Shown here: one piece after another, positions 9,309 to 17,866 of the stretch
Layout of the letters: every line of letters begins with the position of its first letter
Numbering within the stretch: position 1 is the stretch's first letter
NCBI GenBank assembly: GCA_963820415.1
Contig: CAWFZT010000005.1
Location: forward strand, 1-64,000
DNA from: CAWFZT01 sp963820415
GTDB taxonomy: Bacteria > Chloroflexota > Anaerolineae > Anaerolineales > Anaerolineaceae
DNA: 64,000 bases
Reading direction: 5' to 3'
The notes under the pieces: generated by a model
The model's input: only the letters and a program-made list of their open reading frames with translations
Databases searched by the model: none
Told to the model about the DNA's origin: nothing
Program-made: the position numbers and the translations under genes

Positions 9309-10517
9309 ATGATACGATCGATAGTCAGAGGCATCCTTTTTTTCTTTCTAACTCTGTGGATAATTCTGCCCGGTCCGCCGGCAGCCGCTCAAACCACCCG
9401 TCCGGAGGTGGTGCTTTCGCCGGGGCATGGCCTGAATGAAGGGGCAGGGGTGATCGACCCGGGGGCGGTGAAAGGCGACCTGGTAGAAAAAGACGTCAAC
9501 CTGGAAGTGGCGCAGCGTGCCCAGGAATACCTGGCGCGCTGCCCGCTAGACATCTCCTTGACGCGCACAGGTGATGACCCGAATCACACCCAGGCTGATT
9601 TGGTCGGGATAGTCAACAGCCGCAATCCTACCCTGGCGATCTCCATCCACACCGCCGTACGGGGAAATGTGAAATCGGGCGCACAAGCCTGGTACACGGC
9701 AGGCGGCTTCGATGACAAGAACAGCCGGAAACTGGCCGGGTTGTTGTCAGCGAGTATAAAGGATTGGCTGTCAATCCCGGATGCAGGTGACTTGCCGGAG
9801 ACCAAAGTTCAGGGCGGCCGACTGGAAATCCATGATTGGAAAGCCCCGGCGGTATTGGTCGAAATTGGCGATATTAGTGCAGATTCAGAAGTACTGACCT
9901 CACGCCGCCGGGATTTTGGACGCGCCATCGCCAGCGCTGCGCTCGATTACCTGGGCCTGCCTTTAACCTGCGCCGACGGGGTATCCTCCCCCTCGGTCAT
10001 CATAGGAACTTATTTTCCCTCGGATAGTGGAACCAGTGAAATACGCCTGACCAATGACAGTCTGGTTGCCTGGCAGGCGGGAGATGTCCAGCTTCTGAAC
10101 GTATCCGGATTGTATGGCGCAAAAAAGACCTACCCATTGGAGAAAGATACCCTGGTTGGAAAGGAGGTCGCCTGGGTGGTATCCCTGTCCGCCCCGGCTA
10201 CGCCTGGAATCTATCAGCAGGTGTGGCAGGTGCAGCGTAGCCAGCAGCCGGTCGGGGCGAAGATTACTGCCTATATAGTGGTGCTTCCGCAGGGCGCCAA
10301 GGACCTCAAAGAGAAGATCGACCAGGATATTGCCAGGCTGCGCCAGCAGAGCCAGGAAGAGATGCAAAAATACATTGAAGGACTGAAGCAGCAGGTGACT
10401 GCCTGGGTCACCCAGCAGATCGAGCAGCAGATCCGCCAGTGCCTGGGAATCCAGGCTCTGGTTGGGGCAGTGGCAATCACGTTTTTTGCCCATTTGCGGC
10501 GTAAAAAGACAAAGTAA
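9309..10517 (+). CDS. N-acetylmuramoyl-L-alanine amidase (Amidase_3), membrane-anchored
   Basis: About 402 residues. After a signal sequence (to about residue 28) comes an Amidase_3 domain with the zinc-ligand motifs SPGHG, VEKD and SIHT and the catalytic-glutamate segment LVEIGD. A middle domain (about 230-330) looks like an NBR1-type Ig fold. A coiled-coil stretch (about 335-375) and a C-terminal hydrophobic segment followed by RRKKTK anchor it to the membrane. It should cut the bond between N-acetylmuramic acid and L-alanine in peptidoglycan. A GTG at 9303 is an alternative start. A TATAAT box is present at 9264-9269. Confidence 0.85.
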   Translation: MIRSIVRGILFFFLTLWIILPGPPAAAQTTRPEVVLSPGHGLNEGAGVIDPGAVKGDLVEKDVNLEVAQRAQEYLARCPLDISLTRTGDDPNHTQADLVGIVNSRNPTLAISIHTAVRGNVKSGAQAWYTAGGFDDKNSRKLAGLLSASIKDWLSIPDAGDLPETKVQGGRLEIHDWKAPAVLVEIGDISADSEVLTSRRRDFGRAIASAALDYLGLPLTCADGVSSPSVIIGTYFPSDSGTSEIRLTNDSLVAWQAGDVQLLNVSGLYGAKKTYPLEKDTLVGKEVAWVVSLSAPATPGIYQQVWQVQRSQQPVGAKITAYIVVLPQGAKDLKEKIDQDIARLRQQSQEEMQKYIEGLKQQVTAWVTQQIEQQIRQCLGIQALVGAVAITFFAHLRRKKTK

Positions 10518-10590
10518 GGAGGCGCCCTGATCGCCCAAGAGGATATAATCAACAAGCTTGGATAATTTAGTTCTCTGATAGCGTGGTGAT

Positions 10591-10654
10591 CCAGATTTCG
10601 GGTTCATGACAACCCAAAATCTGGGGACCTTCCATGGTAAATCCCAATGAGCCA
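10591..10654 (+). repeat. Dispersed palindromic repeat, copy A (short form)
   Basis: Arms CCAGATTTCGGGTT and AACCCAAAATCTGG surround a 6-nt centre and are followed by the conserved tail GGACCTTCCATGGTAAATCC, which continues to 10654. Copy A lacks the inner GAGCGTGC arms found in copies B-D. Its tail overlaps the predicted start of the RNase HI gene. Confidence 0.8.
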
Positions 10655-11182
10655 AAAATTGTTTGTGGTCAGGAAGATCGGCACACATTGAAGGAAATTA
10701 CTATTTATACTGACGGCGCCTGTATTGGTAATCCCGGGCCAGGTGGGTATGCAGCGATTCTGATATCCGGGAAAACCAAAAAAGAGCTTTCGGGTGGGTT
10801 CAGGCTGACTACCAATAATCGCATGGAGCTGTTGGCGGCGATTGTGGCATTAGAGAGCCTGAAGGGAAAAAGTCAGGTGACCCTTTATTCTGATTCGAGC
10901 TACCTGGTGAAAGGGATGGAGCAAGGCTGGGCGAAGAAATGGCGGACGAAGGGTTGGAAAAAAGGCAAGACTGAGAATGTGGATCTATGGGAGCGGCTGC
11001 TCGAATTGTGCGAGCAGCACGTTGTGGAATTTGTGTGGGTCATGGGGCACGCCGGTAACCCGTACAACAACCGCTGCGACTGGCTGTCAGTGCGGGCGGC
11101 GAAAGGGAAAAACCTGCCTGTGGATGAGCTTTACGAGAAGGGCGAAACCCGCCGGCCGGCTCCGACTTTATTTGACATGTAA
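10634..11182 (+). CDS. rnhA: Ribonuclease HI
   Basis: A 182-residue open frame with a complete RNase HI domain. The four catalytic acids are visible in IYTDGACIGNPGPGG, NNRMELLAA, YSDSSYLV and NRCDWLS. It degrades the RNA strand of RNA-DNA hybrids in the cytoplasm. The first eight codons (MVNPNEPK) are encoded by the tail of repeat copy A. The native start may instead be TTG at 10688, which follows AGGAAG (10671-10676) and gives LKEITIYTDG, the usual length for the family. Alternatively GGGGA inside the repeat serves as ribosome binding site for the ATG at 10634. The C-terminal extension after the domain is short and polar. Confidence 0.92.
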   Translation: MVNPNEPKIVCGQEDRHTLKEITIYTDGACIGNPGPGGYAAILISGKTKKELSGGFRLTTNNRMELLAAIVALESLKGKSQVTLYSDSSYLVKGMEQGWAKKWRTKGWKKGKTENVDLWERLLELCEQHVVEFVWVMGHAGNPYNNRCDWLSVRAAKGKNLPVDELYEKGETRRPAPTLFDM

Positions 11183-11267
11183 GGCTGAAGAATTAGCCAA
11201 ATCAGCCGCAGTTATGGCAAATGTGATGGCTTTGACATTGTTTTATTTAGGGGGCGACATCGGCGGC

Positions 11268-11355
11268 TGTCATTGCGAGGCTTCTTAGCCGAAGCAATCT
11301 ACGCGTCGCCAGTAAGATTGCTTCGCTCGTGCAAGAACACTCACTCGCAATGACA
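11268..11355 (+). repeat. GTCATTGCGAG-type palindromic repeat
   Basis: Starts TGTCATTGCGAG, contains GAAGCAATCT and AGATTGCTTCG facing each other, and ends CTCGCAATGACA, so it is a long imperfect palindrome. This pattern is a dispersed intergenic repeat known from several bacterial groups. It fills most of the 298-bp space between RNase HI and the convergent nucleotidyltransferase gene; nothing else is seen there. Confidence 0.75.
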
Positions 11356-11480
11356 CCTTTGGCCGCCATCACGGCGAATCCAATAGAGCTACCTGCGACT
11401 GCGTCGCGAGCAGGCTGGAGGGGGGAGGGCAGGATACAGGCTGGAGTCTTATCTTTCAGACTGCGTCCCGCGGGCGTGGC

Positions 11481-12266
11481 TTATACGGCAGTATATTCCT
11501 CAACCAAAGCGCGCAGGGCCTGGGCTTTGTCTACAATTTCCAGGCTTTCGAAGTGTTGGATTTCAAACAGATGAGGGAGAATTTCATATAGGTAGGGCAT
11601 CCCCAGTATCTCTACAATCTGCTCGCGAATCCATTTATCGTAGGCAATCGGATAGATTCGACGGGTAATAAACAGAGCCTGCAAGAACTCACGATAGGCG
11701 TCATAGAATCGGTTGAAGCATTGGAAAAACAGGCCTCGCCTGGCGTAAGGCTCGACGTGGTTGAGGTTGTTAAGACAGAAATTGCGCACCATTTTAAGGC
11801 GTTCCAGTCTTAACGCTTCTGAATAGTAGGGAAGCCACTTACTCTTCAACCGTTCCAGCCGATCACTACCCTGCCAGAGCGGAAAACTGTAGGCCAGCAG
11901 GTTGCCAATCTCAAGCTCGAACTCGTCTGGTCCAGAGGTGTGGCTATGTTCAGAAGGGGAAAAGCTGCCGTCGCAAAAGTAGGGCTCAATATTGGCATAT
12001 AACCCACTTTTTTCCAGGTCGGCAAAGATCGCCTCGCGCTGATAGAAAGCCGCCCAGTCATTTTCAAAGACAGACCGGGCCTGTTTGAAGGCCGCCGGAG
12101 TAAGGATTACCGCCAGGTCCAGGCAGGAATCCGGGCTGGCTTTTCCCCGGGCGCAGGAATTCACCAGCAGGATAGCCTCCACGCCGGGGCGGACACGGAA
12201 GAAAGCAGCGAATTTCTCCGCCGCTTTCTGGTGATAAACGCCTGGATAAGCCGGCAAGAATCGCAT
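11481..12266 (-). CDS. Nucleotidyltransferase-domain protein (minimal-NTase type)
   Basis: A 261-residue protein whose N-terminal third resembles DNA polymerase beta-like nucleotidyltransferases. It has NSCARGKASPDSCLDLAVI, corresponding to the GS-x9-11-D-x-D motif, with Asn-Ser in place of Gly-Ser and only one clear Asp (LDLAV) at the end. The C-terminal part is alpha-helical. Such proteins add nucleotides to proteins, antibiotics or RNA, or have lost activity; the substrate cannot be told. It reads toward RNase HI and lies 12 bp downstream of the SIMPL gene on the same strand. Confidence 0.65.
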   Translation of the reverse strand: MRFLPAYPGVYHQKAAEKFAAFFRVRPGVEAILLVNSCARGKASPDSCLDLAVILTPAAFKQARSVFENDWAAFYQREAIFADLEKSGLYANIEPYFCDGSFSPSEHSHTSGPDEFELEIGNLLAYSFPLWQGSDRLERLKSKWLPYYSEALRLERLKMVRNFCLNNLNHVEPYARRGLFFQCFNRFYDAYREFLQALFITRRIYPIAYDKWIREQIVEILGMPYLYEILPHLFEIQHFESLEIVDKAQALRALVEEYTAV

Positions 12267-12278
12267 CGACCTCTCTGT

Positions 12279-13094
12279 TTATTTGATTTCGTAAGTAAGC
12301 TGGATGGTGGTGGTGATGACCAGTTGTCCGGTGGAGATGGGCACATTGATGGCGGCTGACCTTTCAACCGAACCTCCGCCGACGCCGTAGGGGACCGCTA
12401 TCGGAGACTCACTGTAATTCACCACTGCCGATTGGACAGATCCCAGGGTGGCGCCAAGGGCGGTCGCTATTTCTTCAGCCTTGTTTTGGGCATTGCTCAA
12501 GGCCAGCTTGTGTGCATCCGTCATGGCCTGGGTTTTATCGGCCACATCGAATGTGATCCCATTGATACTGTTAGCTCCAGAGCTCACCACGGTACCCAGC
12601 AGCTTCCCAACCTGGGAAATATCCCTAACGATGACGCTGAGGGTGTTATCGACTGCATAGACGGTTTCGGTTGGCTGCCCATTGGCGTCATATTTCTGGT
12701 TTTGATAGACGTTGAAGTTTTGGGTCTGGATATCTTTTTCGTCGATACCGAATTTTACCAGGGCGTCCTTTACCTTCTGGATACTGGCATTATTGGCAGT
12801 CACGGCTTGTGTGACATCTATATTTTCGGAATGGACGCCGATCGTGATGGTGGCAATATCAGGGGTAAGGTAAACGGTGCCAACCCCGGTGACATTCAAC
12901 GTCCGCATTGGGGACTGAGCGACTGCCACAGTTTGTTGGGCGGGCGCTGGCTGATTTTGAGCCGGCGCGTTGTCCAATTTGGAATTAGCCGGAGCAAGGT
13001 TGAGCCCCACGCCGGGTGCACCTACGGAGGCGCAGGCGCCCAACCCAACGATCAGGACCAAACCGGCTATAAAAAACAAGAATTTCTTCTTCAT
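12279..13094 (-). CDS. SIMPL (DUF541) domain lipoprotein
   Basis: A 271-residue protein with a lipoprotein signal (lipobox LGACAS at about residue 20), a short Pro/Ala/Gln linker and one SIMPL domain (about 65-270). Landmarks include LNVTGVGTVYLTPDIATI, TQNFNVYQNQKY, and AQNKAEEIATALG near residue 195. SIMPL proteins are periplasmic or surface proteins forming ring-like assemblies; their role is poorly defined (stress and membrane-related). GGAGG five bases before the ATG supports the start. It is the first gene of a two-gene unit with the nucleotidyltransferase. Confidence 0.85.
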   Translation of the reverse strand: MKKKFLFFIAGLVLIVGLGACASVGAPGVGLNLAPANSKLDNAPAQNQPAPAQQTVAVAQSPMRTLNVTGVGTVYLTPDIATITIGVHSENIDVTQAVTANNASIQKVKDALVKFGIDEKDIQTQNFNVYQNQKYDANGQPTETVYAVDNTLSVIVRDISQVGKLLGTVVSSGANSINGITFDVADKTQAMTDAHKLALSNAQNKAEEIATALGATLGSVQSAVVNYSESPIAVPYGVGGGSVERSAAINVPISTGQLVITTTIQLTYEIK

Positions 13095-13227
13095 GACAAC
13101 CTCCAGTTTTCCTTATTGTTTATATGATTCTCTGGGAATAGCCGTGGTGAACGACCTTCCACGTAAAAAACCCATAACCCGTTTATATCTTAGACGCTCG
13201 AATATTGAATAAGTTCCCGGAGGCTTT

Positions 13228-13700
13228 TTAGTTGACTTCCTCCGGCCGGACCTCTTTTCGATTGCGCGCTGAGTATTGCGCCGCCAGGGTAAATTGCAGC
13301 ACTGCTTTGCCGGCCGGCCCATCCAGCCTGGGGCTGCCCCCTTTTTGCAGGACTTCGATGAGATGGCAGGTGCATTCGATGAAGCTGTCGTGCCATTCCA
13401 CCCTACTGAGAGGAATCGAAATAGTTTTGCCATCCCGGAAAAGCACAAGTTCTGGCAGGTCGATGGTGCGAGCCGTGTAGCGGCTGATGAAAATAATGCC
13501 TTTTTCTTCGATGATTTCCACCCGGTCATCGTCAGCATAGTAGAGGGAATCAATCGTCATGGCAGGAGTATGGGCCACATCCAATACGCCGTAACGGCGC
13601 GGCGCCTTGAACTTAAACATGATGGTGGCGGGAGCATCAATGTAGACAGCTTTGGTCCTGTTTTGGACAGATGGTTATTTGGCGTCCAGCCGGTGATTGA
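13228..13700 (-). pseudogene. C-terminal fragment of a Gfo/Idh/MocA oxidoreductase
   Basis: The frame from 13620 to 13228 (130 residues) matches only the C-terminal part of Gfo/Idh/MocA-type dehydrogenases: FKFKAPRRYGVLDV, YYADDDRVEIIEEKG, ELVLFRDGK and LQFTLAAQYSARNRKE. In the same frame, homologous-looking sequence (AVYIDAPATIM) extends upstream of the first ATG to a stop at about 13679. The whole NAD-binding N-terminal domain is missing. The fragment abuts the 3' end of the PLP-enzyme gene at 13704. It is a remnant left by a deletion and is unlikely to be active. Confidence 0.7.
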
Positions 13701-13703
13701 AGC

Positions 13704-14795
13704 CTAGGTCAATTTGCCGCGACCCTGGATATCCCACACGGTTTCCACCAAGCCCTTGCGCACGCCATAAAGTTGGTCGTGCAGTAAGACGGTGGTATCG
13801 CTATAACCGGTAATAAAATCCAGCTTATCCCCTACCTTCAGAGTAACCCCGGAATCCTCCAATTCGAGCACTCCGTGTTCTGCGTATAGGGCGATTAATT
13901 TCACCCCACTGAGGCCCTTAGCTATTGGCATGGCTAAATCGCCGCTCATTGCCTTGCGCCCGGCGTCGATGATGGCCCGCCAGGGGGCCGGCCGGCTGAT
14001 CACCATTGAAAGTATGTGCAAAGCGCTGTCGAAAGGAACGCCCCATTTTTGATAGGCCACATCCGCAAAAACCGCCCCCCCAGCCTGAATCTCGGTAACA
14101 CCGTGGATGTGAGAGGTAATCTGGAAAGTTCCACTGCCGCCGCAGCTTACAATCGGCATCTTCAGACCGGCAGCCCAGCCCATCTCGGCGGTACATACCA
14201 GGGATTGGACAGCTTGCAGGCACAGGCGCCGTTTTTCTTCGGTGTCGGATATCTTGAGCACGTGTCCTTCCCAACCCATCACTCCCGATAGTTCCAGGCC
14301 CGGCAAGGCGGCGATTTTTTGGGCAAACTCGACCGCAGTTTCACCGGGTTCCTGGCCGCTGCGGTCCATCCCTATGTTAATTTCAACCAACACGCGGATT
14401 TTTACCCCTGCCTGGATGGCCGCTTTGGATATTTCCTCGGCATTTTCCAGGTTTTCCACGGCAACCATCACATCTGACGAACGCCGCAGGTTTACCAGCC
14501 GGGCGATTTTCGTTGGGCCCACTACCTGGTTGGCGATCAATATATCCTGAATCCCAGCCGCCGCCATGACTTCGGCTTCACTCAGCTTAGCACAGGTAAT
14601 ACCGATGGCCCCCGCCTGCAGCATTTTATGGGCAATAGCCGGTACTTTCATCGCTTTGGTATGCGGCCGCCAGGCCACTCCGGCTTCCTTAAGGTAAGCC
14701 GCCAGGGCATGCATGTTCGCTTCCATCTGGTCCAGGTCCACCCACAAAGCTGGAGTATCCAGGTTGAAATGGTCCTGTCCAATAATTTCGTTCAT
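13704..14795 (-). CDS. DSD1 / D-threonine aldolase-like PLP enzyme
   Basis: A 363-residue fold-type-III PLP enzyme. The alanine-racemase-like barrel begins with LDTPALWVDLDQMEANM, and the cofactor lysine is in RPHTKAMK near residue 45. The phosphate-binding segment SCGGSGTF is near residue 205. The C-terminal metal-binding region includes AEHGVLEL and the LHDQLYGVR segment. The family contains D-threonine aldolase and D-serine dehydratase. The exact D-amino acid cannot be told from sequence. The gene stands alone, upstream of the oxidoreductase remnant, so it may once have been in a longer operon. Confidence 0.82.
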   Translation of the reverse strand: MNEIIGQDHFNLDTPALWVDLDQMEANMHALAAYLKEAGVAWRPHTKAMKVPAIAHKMLQAGAIGITCAKLSEAEVMAAAGIQDILIANQVVGPTKIARLVNLRRSSDVMVAVENLENAEEISKAAIQAGVKIRVLVEINIGMDRSGQEPGETAVEFAQKIAALPGLELSGVMGWEGHVLKISDTEEKRRLCLQAVQSLVCTAEMGWAAGLKMPIVSCGGSGTFQITSHIHGVTEIQAGGAVFADVAYQKWGVPFDSALHILSMVISRPAPWRAIIDAGRKAMSGDLAMPIAKGLSGVKLIALYAEHGVLELEDSGVTLKVGDKLDFITGYSDTTVLLHDQLYGVRKGLVETVWDIQGRGKLT

Positions 14796-14919
14796 CGGTT
14801 GGTCTCTTTCTGTGAAGAAGATTTTCTGGATTACTTCTGAATTTTACCGCACAATCCAGCCGAGATAGATGAGGTAAGCCGGAAAGTTTGTATAGCCATA
14901 CCGCTTAGCTTTCAACCCG

Positions 14920-16569
14920 TCAGTCCACCAGCCCGTTAGGATAACCGATCAGGCTTTTCCCACTGACTTCCCAGATATGGGTGGCAAACCCCTGGATGAA
15001 ATAGCGGTCGTGGACAACCACCAGCACGCTGCCCTCGAACGCTTTCAGGGCCTGTTCGAAACGAGATCGGGCCGGGATGTCCAGGTGATTGATTGGCTCA
15101 TCCAGCATCAGCAGATTACAGCCAGTTGCAACGAGGCGCGCCAGCGACAGTCGCGAGCGTTCTCCATAAGAAAGTGAGCCGACCGGGATAAAAACGTCAT
15201 CCCCTTTGAAGAGGAATTTCGAGAGGAAAGAGCGCGCTTCGGTTTCAGATTGGGAGATTAGCTTTTGGACCGTCTGTAGAGAATTCAGCGAGGTATCCAA
15301 ATTTTCTTGTTCCTGCGCCATGTAGCCGAGTCTTACATTCGTGCCCACACGCAGGCGGCCTGAAAGGGAAGGTATTTTTCCAAGGATCGTTCTTAGCAAA
15401 GTGGTTTTTCCACTGCCGTTCGGGCCGATCAGTGCCACACGCTGGCCATAACGTAGGACCAGGTTCAGGTCTTCGAGCAAGATCAGGTTGCCGTAACCGA
15501 TGGTGAGGTGTTCCAGGGCGACCACGTCTCTTCCGCTCTCCGGGATATCCTCGAACTCGATTTTCATTTCCCAGGCCGGTTTGGGTTTTTCCACGCGGTC
15601 TTCATTGAGCAGGCGGTTGACGCGCCTCTCGATCTGCTTGGCGCGCTTGACAGTCGCCAGGCTGCGGTTGGCAAAGAATCCTTTGGCGAATTTGTCCCCC
15701 GAGTCAGCCTTGCCGCCGCGGCGGAAATTGGCCAGGCCGCGCACATGCCGGGCGGCGCTGCGCAGCCGGGAGATCTCATCCTGCTGGTCGGTGTATTCTT
15801 GCCAGCGGCGGTCGTAATCTGCCATTTTTTGTTCCAGGTAATCCGAATAATTCCCGGCGTATAGACGGGATTTATGGGTTTTAGGGTCGATCTCCAGGAT
15901 ACTGGTGGTGGTGTGGTCCAGGAAGCTGCGGTCGTGTGAAACTACCAGAACGGCGCCATGATAACCGGTCAGCCAATCCTCCAGCCAGACCAGCATATCC
16001 AGGTCGAGGTGATTGGTGGGCTCGTCGAGTAAAATGAGCTGCGGGTTGGAAAGCAGCACCCCGGCCAGAGAAAGGCGGGTTTTTTGCCCGCCGCTCAAAT
16101 TTGCGATGGGGGTGTCCAGGGGGAGTTGTCCAAGGCCCAGGCCTGCCAGTACGCCGGCGCCGCGCCCGGAGTTTTCCATTGAGTGCTCAAGCTGCGCCAG
16201 CACCTGTTCATATTCGTGCTGTAGCTCTAGGCTATGAGTATTTTCCGCCAGGCCGGCAGCCAATTTTTCCAGGCGAGCGGTCAGCAGATCGACATTCCCT
16301 TCCATCTGGTCAAGAAAATTTTGTAACGTCTCTTCCGGATGTGGGGTAAAACCCTGGGGGAGATATCCTACGCGTAGTTCCGGTGGCTCGAATTGAACAC
16401 TGCCAGAATCGGGTTTTTCTTGCTGCACCAGGATGCGTAGCAAAGTGGTTTTACCGCTTCCATTGGGCCCTACCAGGCCAAGGCATTCGCCAGCATTCAA
16501 GTTGAAGGAAATCCCATCCAGGATGAGATCGAGTCCGTATGATTTTGAAATATTATTGACTGAAAGCAT
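14920..16569 (-). CDS. ABC-F family ATPase (ribosome-protection/translation factor type)
   Basis: A 549-residue protein with two ATP-binding domains and no membrane segments, the ABC-F layout. Domain 1 has GPNGSGKTTLLRIL, signature LSGGQKTRLSLA and Walker B LILLDEPTNHLD. Domain 2 has GPNGSGKTTLLRTI, signature LSYGERSRLSLA and LLMLDEPINHLD. A basic linker (about 250-330) joins them. ABC-F proteins act on the ribosomal E site; some rescue stalled ribosomes and others protect against antibiotics. The ATG at 16569, seven bases after ACAGG, is preferred over the TTG at 16575. Upstream lie a six-codon leader ORF, a terminator hairpin and a base-pairing element, as in drug-inducible ABC-F resistance genes, so a resistance role is likely. 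Confidence 0.88.
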   Translation of the reverse strand: MLSVNNISKSYGLDLILDGISFNLNAGECLGLVGPNGSGKTTLLRILVQQEKPDSGSVQFEPPELRVGYLPQGFTPHPEETLQNFLDQMEGNVDLLTARLEKLAAGLAENTHSLELQHEYEQVLAQLEHSMENSGRGAGVLAGLGLGQLPLDTPIANLSGGQKTRLSLAGVLLSNPQLILLDEPTNHLDLDMLVWLEDWLTGYHGAVLVVSHDRSFLDHTTTSILEIDPKTHKSRLYAGNYSDYLEQKMADYDRRWQEYTDQQDEISRLRSAARHVRGLANFRRGGKADSGDKFAKGFFANRSLATVKRAKQIERRVNRLLNEDRVEKPKPAWEMKIEFEDIPESGRDVVALEHLTIGYGNLILLEDLNLVLRYGQRVALIGPNGSGKTTLLRTILGKIPSLSGRLRVGTNVRLGYMAQEQENLDTSLNSLQTVQKLISQSETEARSFLSKFLFKGDDVFIPVGSLSYGERSRLSLARLVATGCNLLMLDEPINHLDIPARSRFEQALKAFEGSVLVVVHDRYFIQGFATHIWEVSGKSLIGYPNGLVD

Positions 16570-16582
16570 AAGCAACCTGTGT

Positions 16583-16612
16583 GAATAAAAACCGAGGGCA
16601 GCTGCCCTCGGT
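16583..16612 (-). terminator. Intrinsic terminator/attenuator in the ABC-F leader
   Basis: A perfect 22-bp palindrome (16591-16612, ACCGAGGGCAG and its complement) is followed on the minus strand by TTTTATTC. It sits about 20 bp before the ABC-F start codon, inside the leader, where it can stop transcription before the gene. Confidence 0.85.
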
Positions 16613-16666
16613 TAATCAATGCCAAATTAGTAAAACCCAAGTCATGCTACCAGGAAAACATGAAAA

Positions 16667-16687
16667 TTACAGGTTGCAGCTTGTCAT
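16667..16687 (-). CDS. Leader peptide MTSCNL of the ABC-F gene
   Basis: A six-codon reading frame (ATG ACA AGC TGC AAC CTG TAA) preceded by AAGGAG about ten bases upstream. Its last codons (GCAACCTGT) are exactly complementary over 9 nt to ACAGGTTGC, which contains the ribosome binding site of the ABC-F gene (plus-strand 16572-16580). A ribosome stalled on the leader would block this pairing. This is the arrangement of antibiotic-responsive attenuators; the peptide itself is an inference from sequence layout. Confidence 0.65.
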   Translation of the reverse strand: MTSCNL

Positions 16688-16714
16688 TTAATACGGCTCC
16701 TTCTTAGAGAGAGG

Positions 16715-16720
16715 CGCATA
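16715..16720 (-). promoter_or_regulatory. Candidate -10 box of the ABC-F leader transcript
   Basis: TATAAT on the minus strand within CATGTTATAATATG, about 28 bp before the leader ATG. No strong -35 is seen at the usual spacing. Position is given to within a few bases. Confidence 0.45.
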
Positions 16721-16778
16721 TTATAACATGGAACTGGCATGAAAATTGCAGGATCTCCGAGAATATCCGAGGTGAACT

Positions 16779-16860
16779 CCCAGATTTTGGGTTGTGAGCG
16801 TGCGTAGCACGCTCACAACCCAAAATCTGGGACCTTCTCACGGTAAATCCCAATGAGTTA
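16779..16860 (+). repeat. Dispersed palindromic repeat, copy B (perfect 25-bp arms)
   Basis: Arms 16779-16803 and 16807-16831 are exact reverse complements around GTA. Each arm joins the CCCAGATTTTGGG block to the GTGAGCGTGC block. The tail GACCTTCTCACGGTAAATCC follows and runs to 16860. It lies between the divergently read ABC-F leader and the SH3 lipoprotein gene. Confidence 0.9.
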
Positions 16861-16968
16861 AAATGCACGCTTGAAGTAGAAAACGTGAAATTGAAAAATG
16901 GTGTAAAATAATAATGTTTTTATTCATCTTTATTGTTGAAGCTGGATAAAGTTTTTCTCTGGAGGGTT

Positions 16969-17841
16969 ATGATTCGCTGTCGAAGGACAATTCTGTGCTT
17001 GTGTGCATTGCTGCTGGCCTTTAGCTTATTATTAGGCGCCTGTGCAAACACACCAGCGCAGGTTGCCGCCCAGGCTTTCCCTACTCCGCTGCCTCCTTCC
17101 GCGACTCCGGCCCCCTCCTCTACGCCGGATATGTGCGCTCCCAATAATATTCGCACAGAAATCAAAAAAGTCTACGATTTAATGCACAAGTTTGACGACA
17201 CCGTTTTCGTCGCCAGCCTGACCGCCCAGCCGCAGCTTCCACCAGTTATCCTGCTCCTACAGGACGTCCGGCGGCAGACAGAAATGTTAGATATTGCCGT
17301 ATGTGTTGGAACGCTTCGCCTGGCTGCGGTGAACTACCAAAACGCAACCATCACCTACCTGGCGCATTTTATGGGTGGATCGAATCGGGACCAGATCAAT
17401 TCAGAGATGGCCACAAGCCAGAATTTGCGCCCAATATACGATAGGGAATTAGCGCGGCTGGTGGGTGTTCCTTATGTGCCTCCGGCTACGTCTACACCTT
17501 TCCCAACCCAATCCACCCAACAACCTGCTTCACCTATTCCTACCCAAACGGTTGTGACACCTGGGGGTGTTCCTGGAGATATGTATGTCACCAATAATGG
17601 CAGCATCCCGGCTAACCTGCGTGACAGACCCTCGGTGGCGGGAAATAAAATAGGTGAATTACAAGTTGGTGAACGAGCCAAGGTTCTGGCGCGTACCCCG
17701 ATTGGCGACTGGCTCTTGGTTCAATTCGTAGGCGGGCCAAACAATTTGGCCTGGGTTTTCACTAATGTGGTCACATTAAACGTGGATATATTCAGAGTCC
17801 CTGTTATCGCGCCTGCCCCAACGGCCACACCAACCAGTTAG
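16969..17841 (+). CDS. SH3-domain lipoprotein
   Basis: A 290-residue exported lipoprotein. The signal peptide ends at lipobox LLGACAN (about residue 24) and is followed by a Pro/Thr-rich linker. A helical region (about 50-160) has no recognised family. A second Thr/Pro linker (about 165-200) leads to a bacterial SH3 (SH3_3) domain (about 205-275) with PANLRDRPSVAGNKIGELQVGE and DWLLVQF. Such SH3 domains bind cell-wall peptides. GGAGGG just before the ATG at 16969 supports this start over the TTG at 16933. It lies 25 bp ahead of the CpaE-like gene and may be co-transcribed with it. Confidence 0.8.
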   Translation: MIRCRRTILCLCALLLAFSLLLGACANTPAQVAAQAFPTPLPPSATPAPSSTPDMCAPNNIRTEIKKVYDLMHKFDDTVFVASLTAQPQLPPVILLLQDVRRQTEMLDIAVCVGTLRLAAVNYQNATITYLAHFMGGSNRDQINSEMATSQNLRPIYDRELARLVGVPYVPPATSTPFPTQSTQQPASPIPTQTVVTPGGVPGDMYVTNNGSIPANLRDRPSVAGNKIGELQVGERAKVLARTPIGDWLLVQFVGGPNNLAWVFTNVVTLNVDIFRVPVIAPAPTATPTS

Positions 17842-17866
17842 TCCGATTTCTTGAGGGAGTCAAAAT

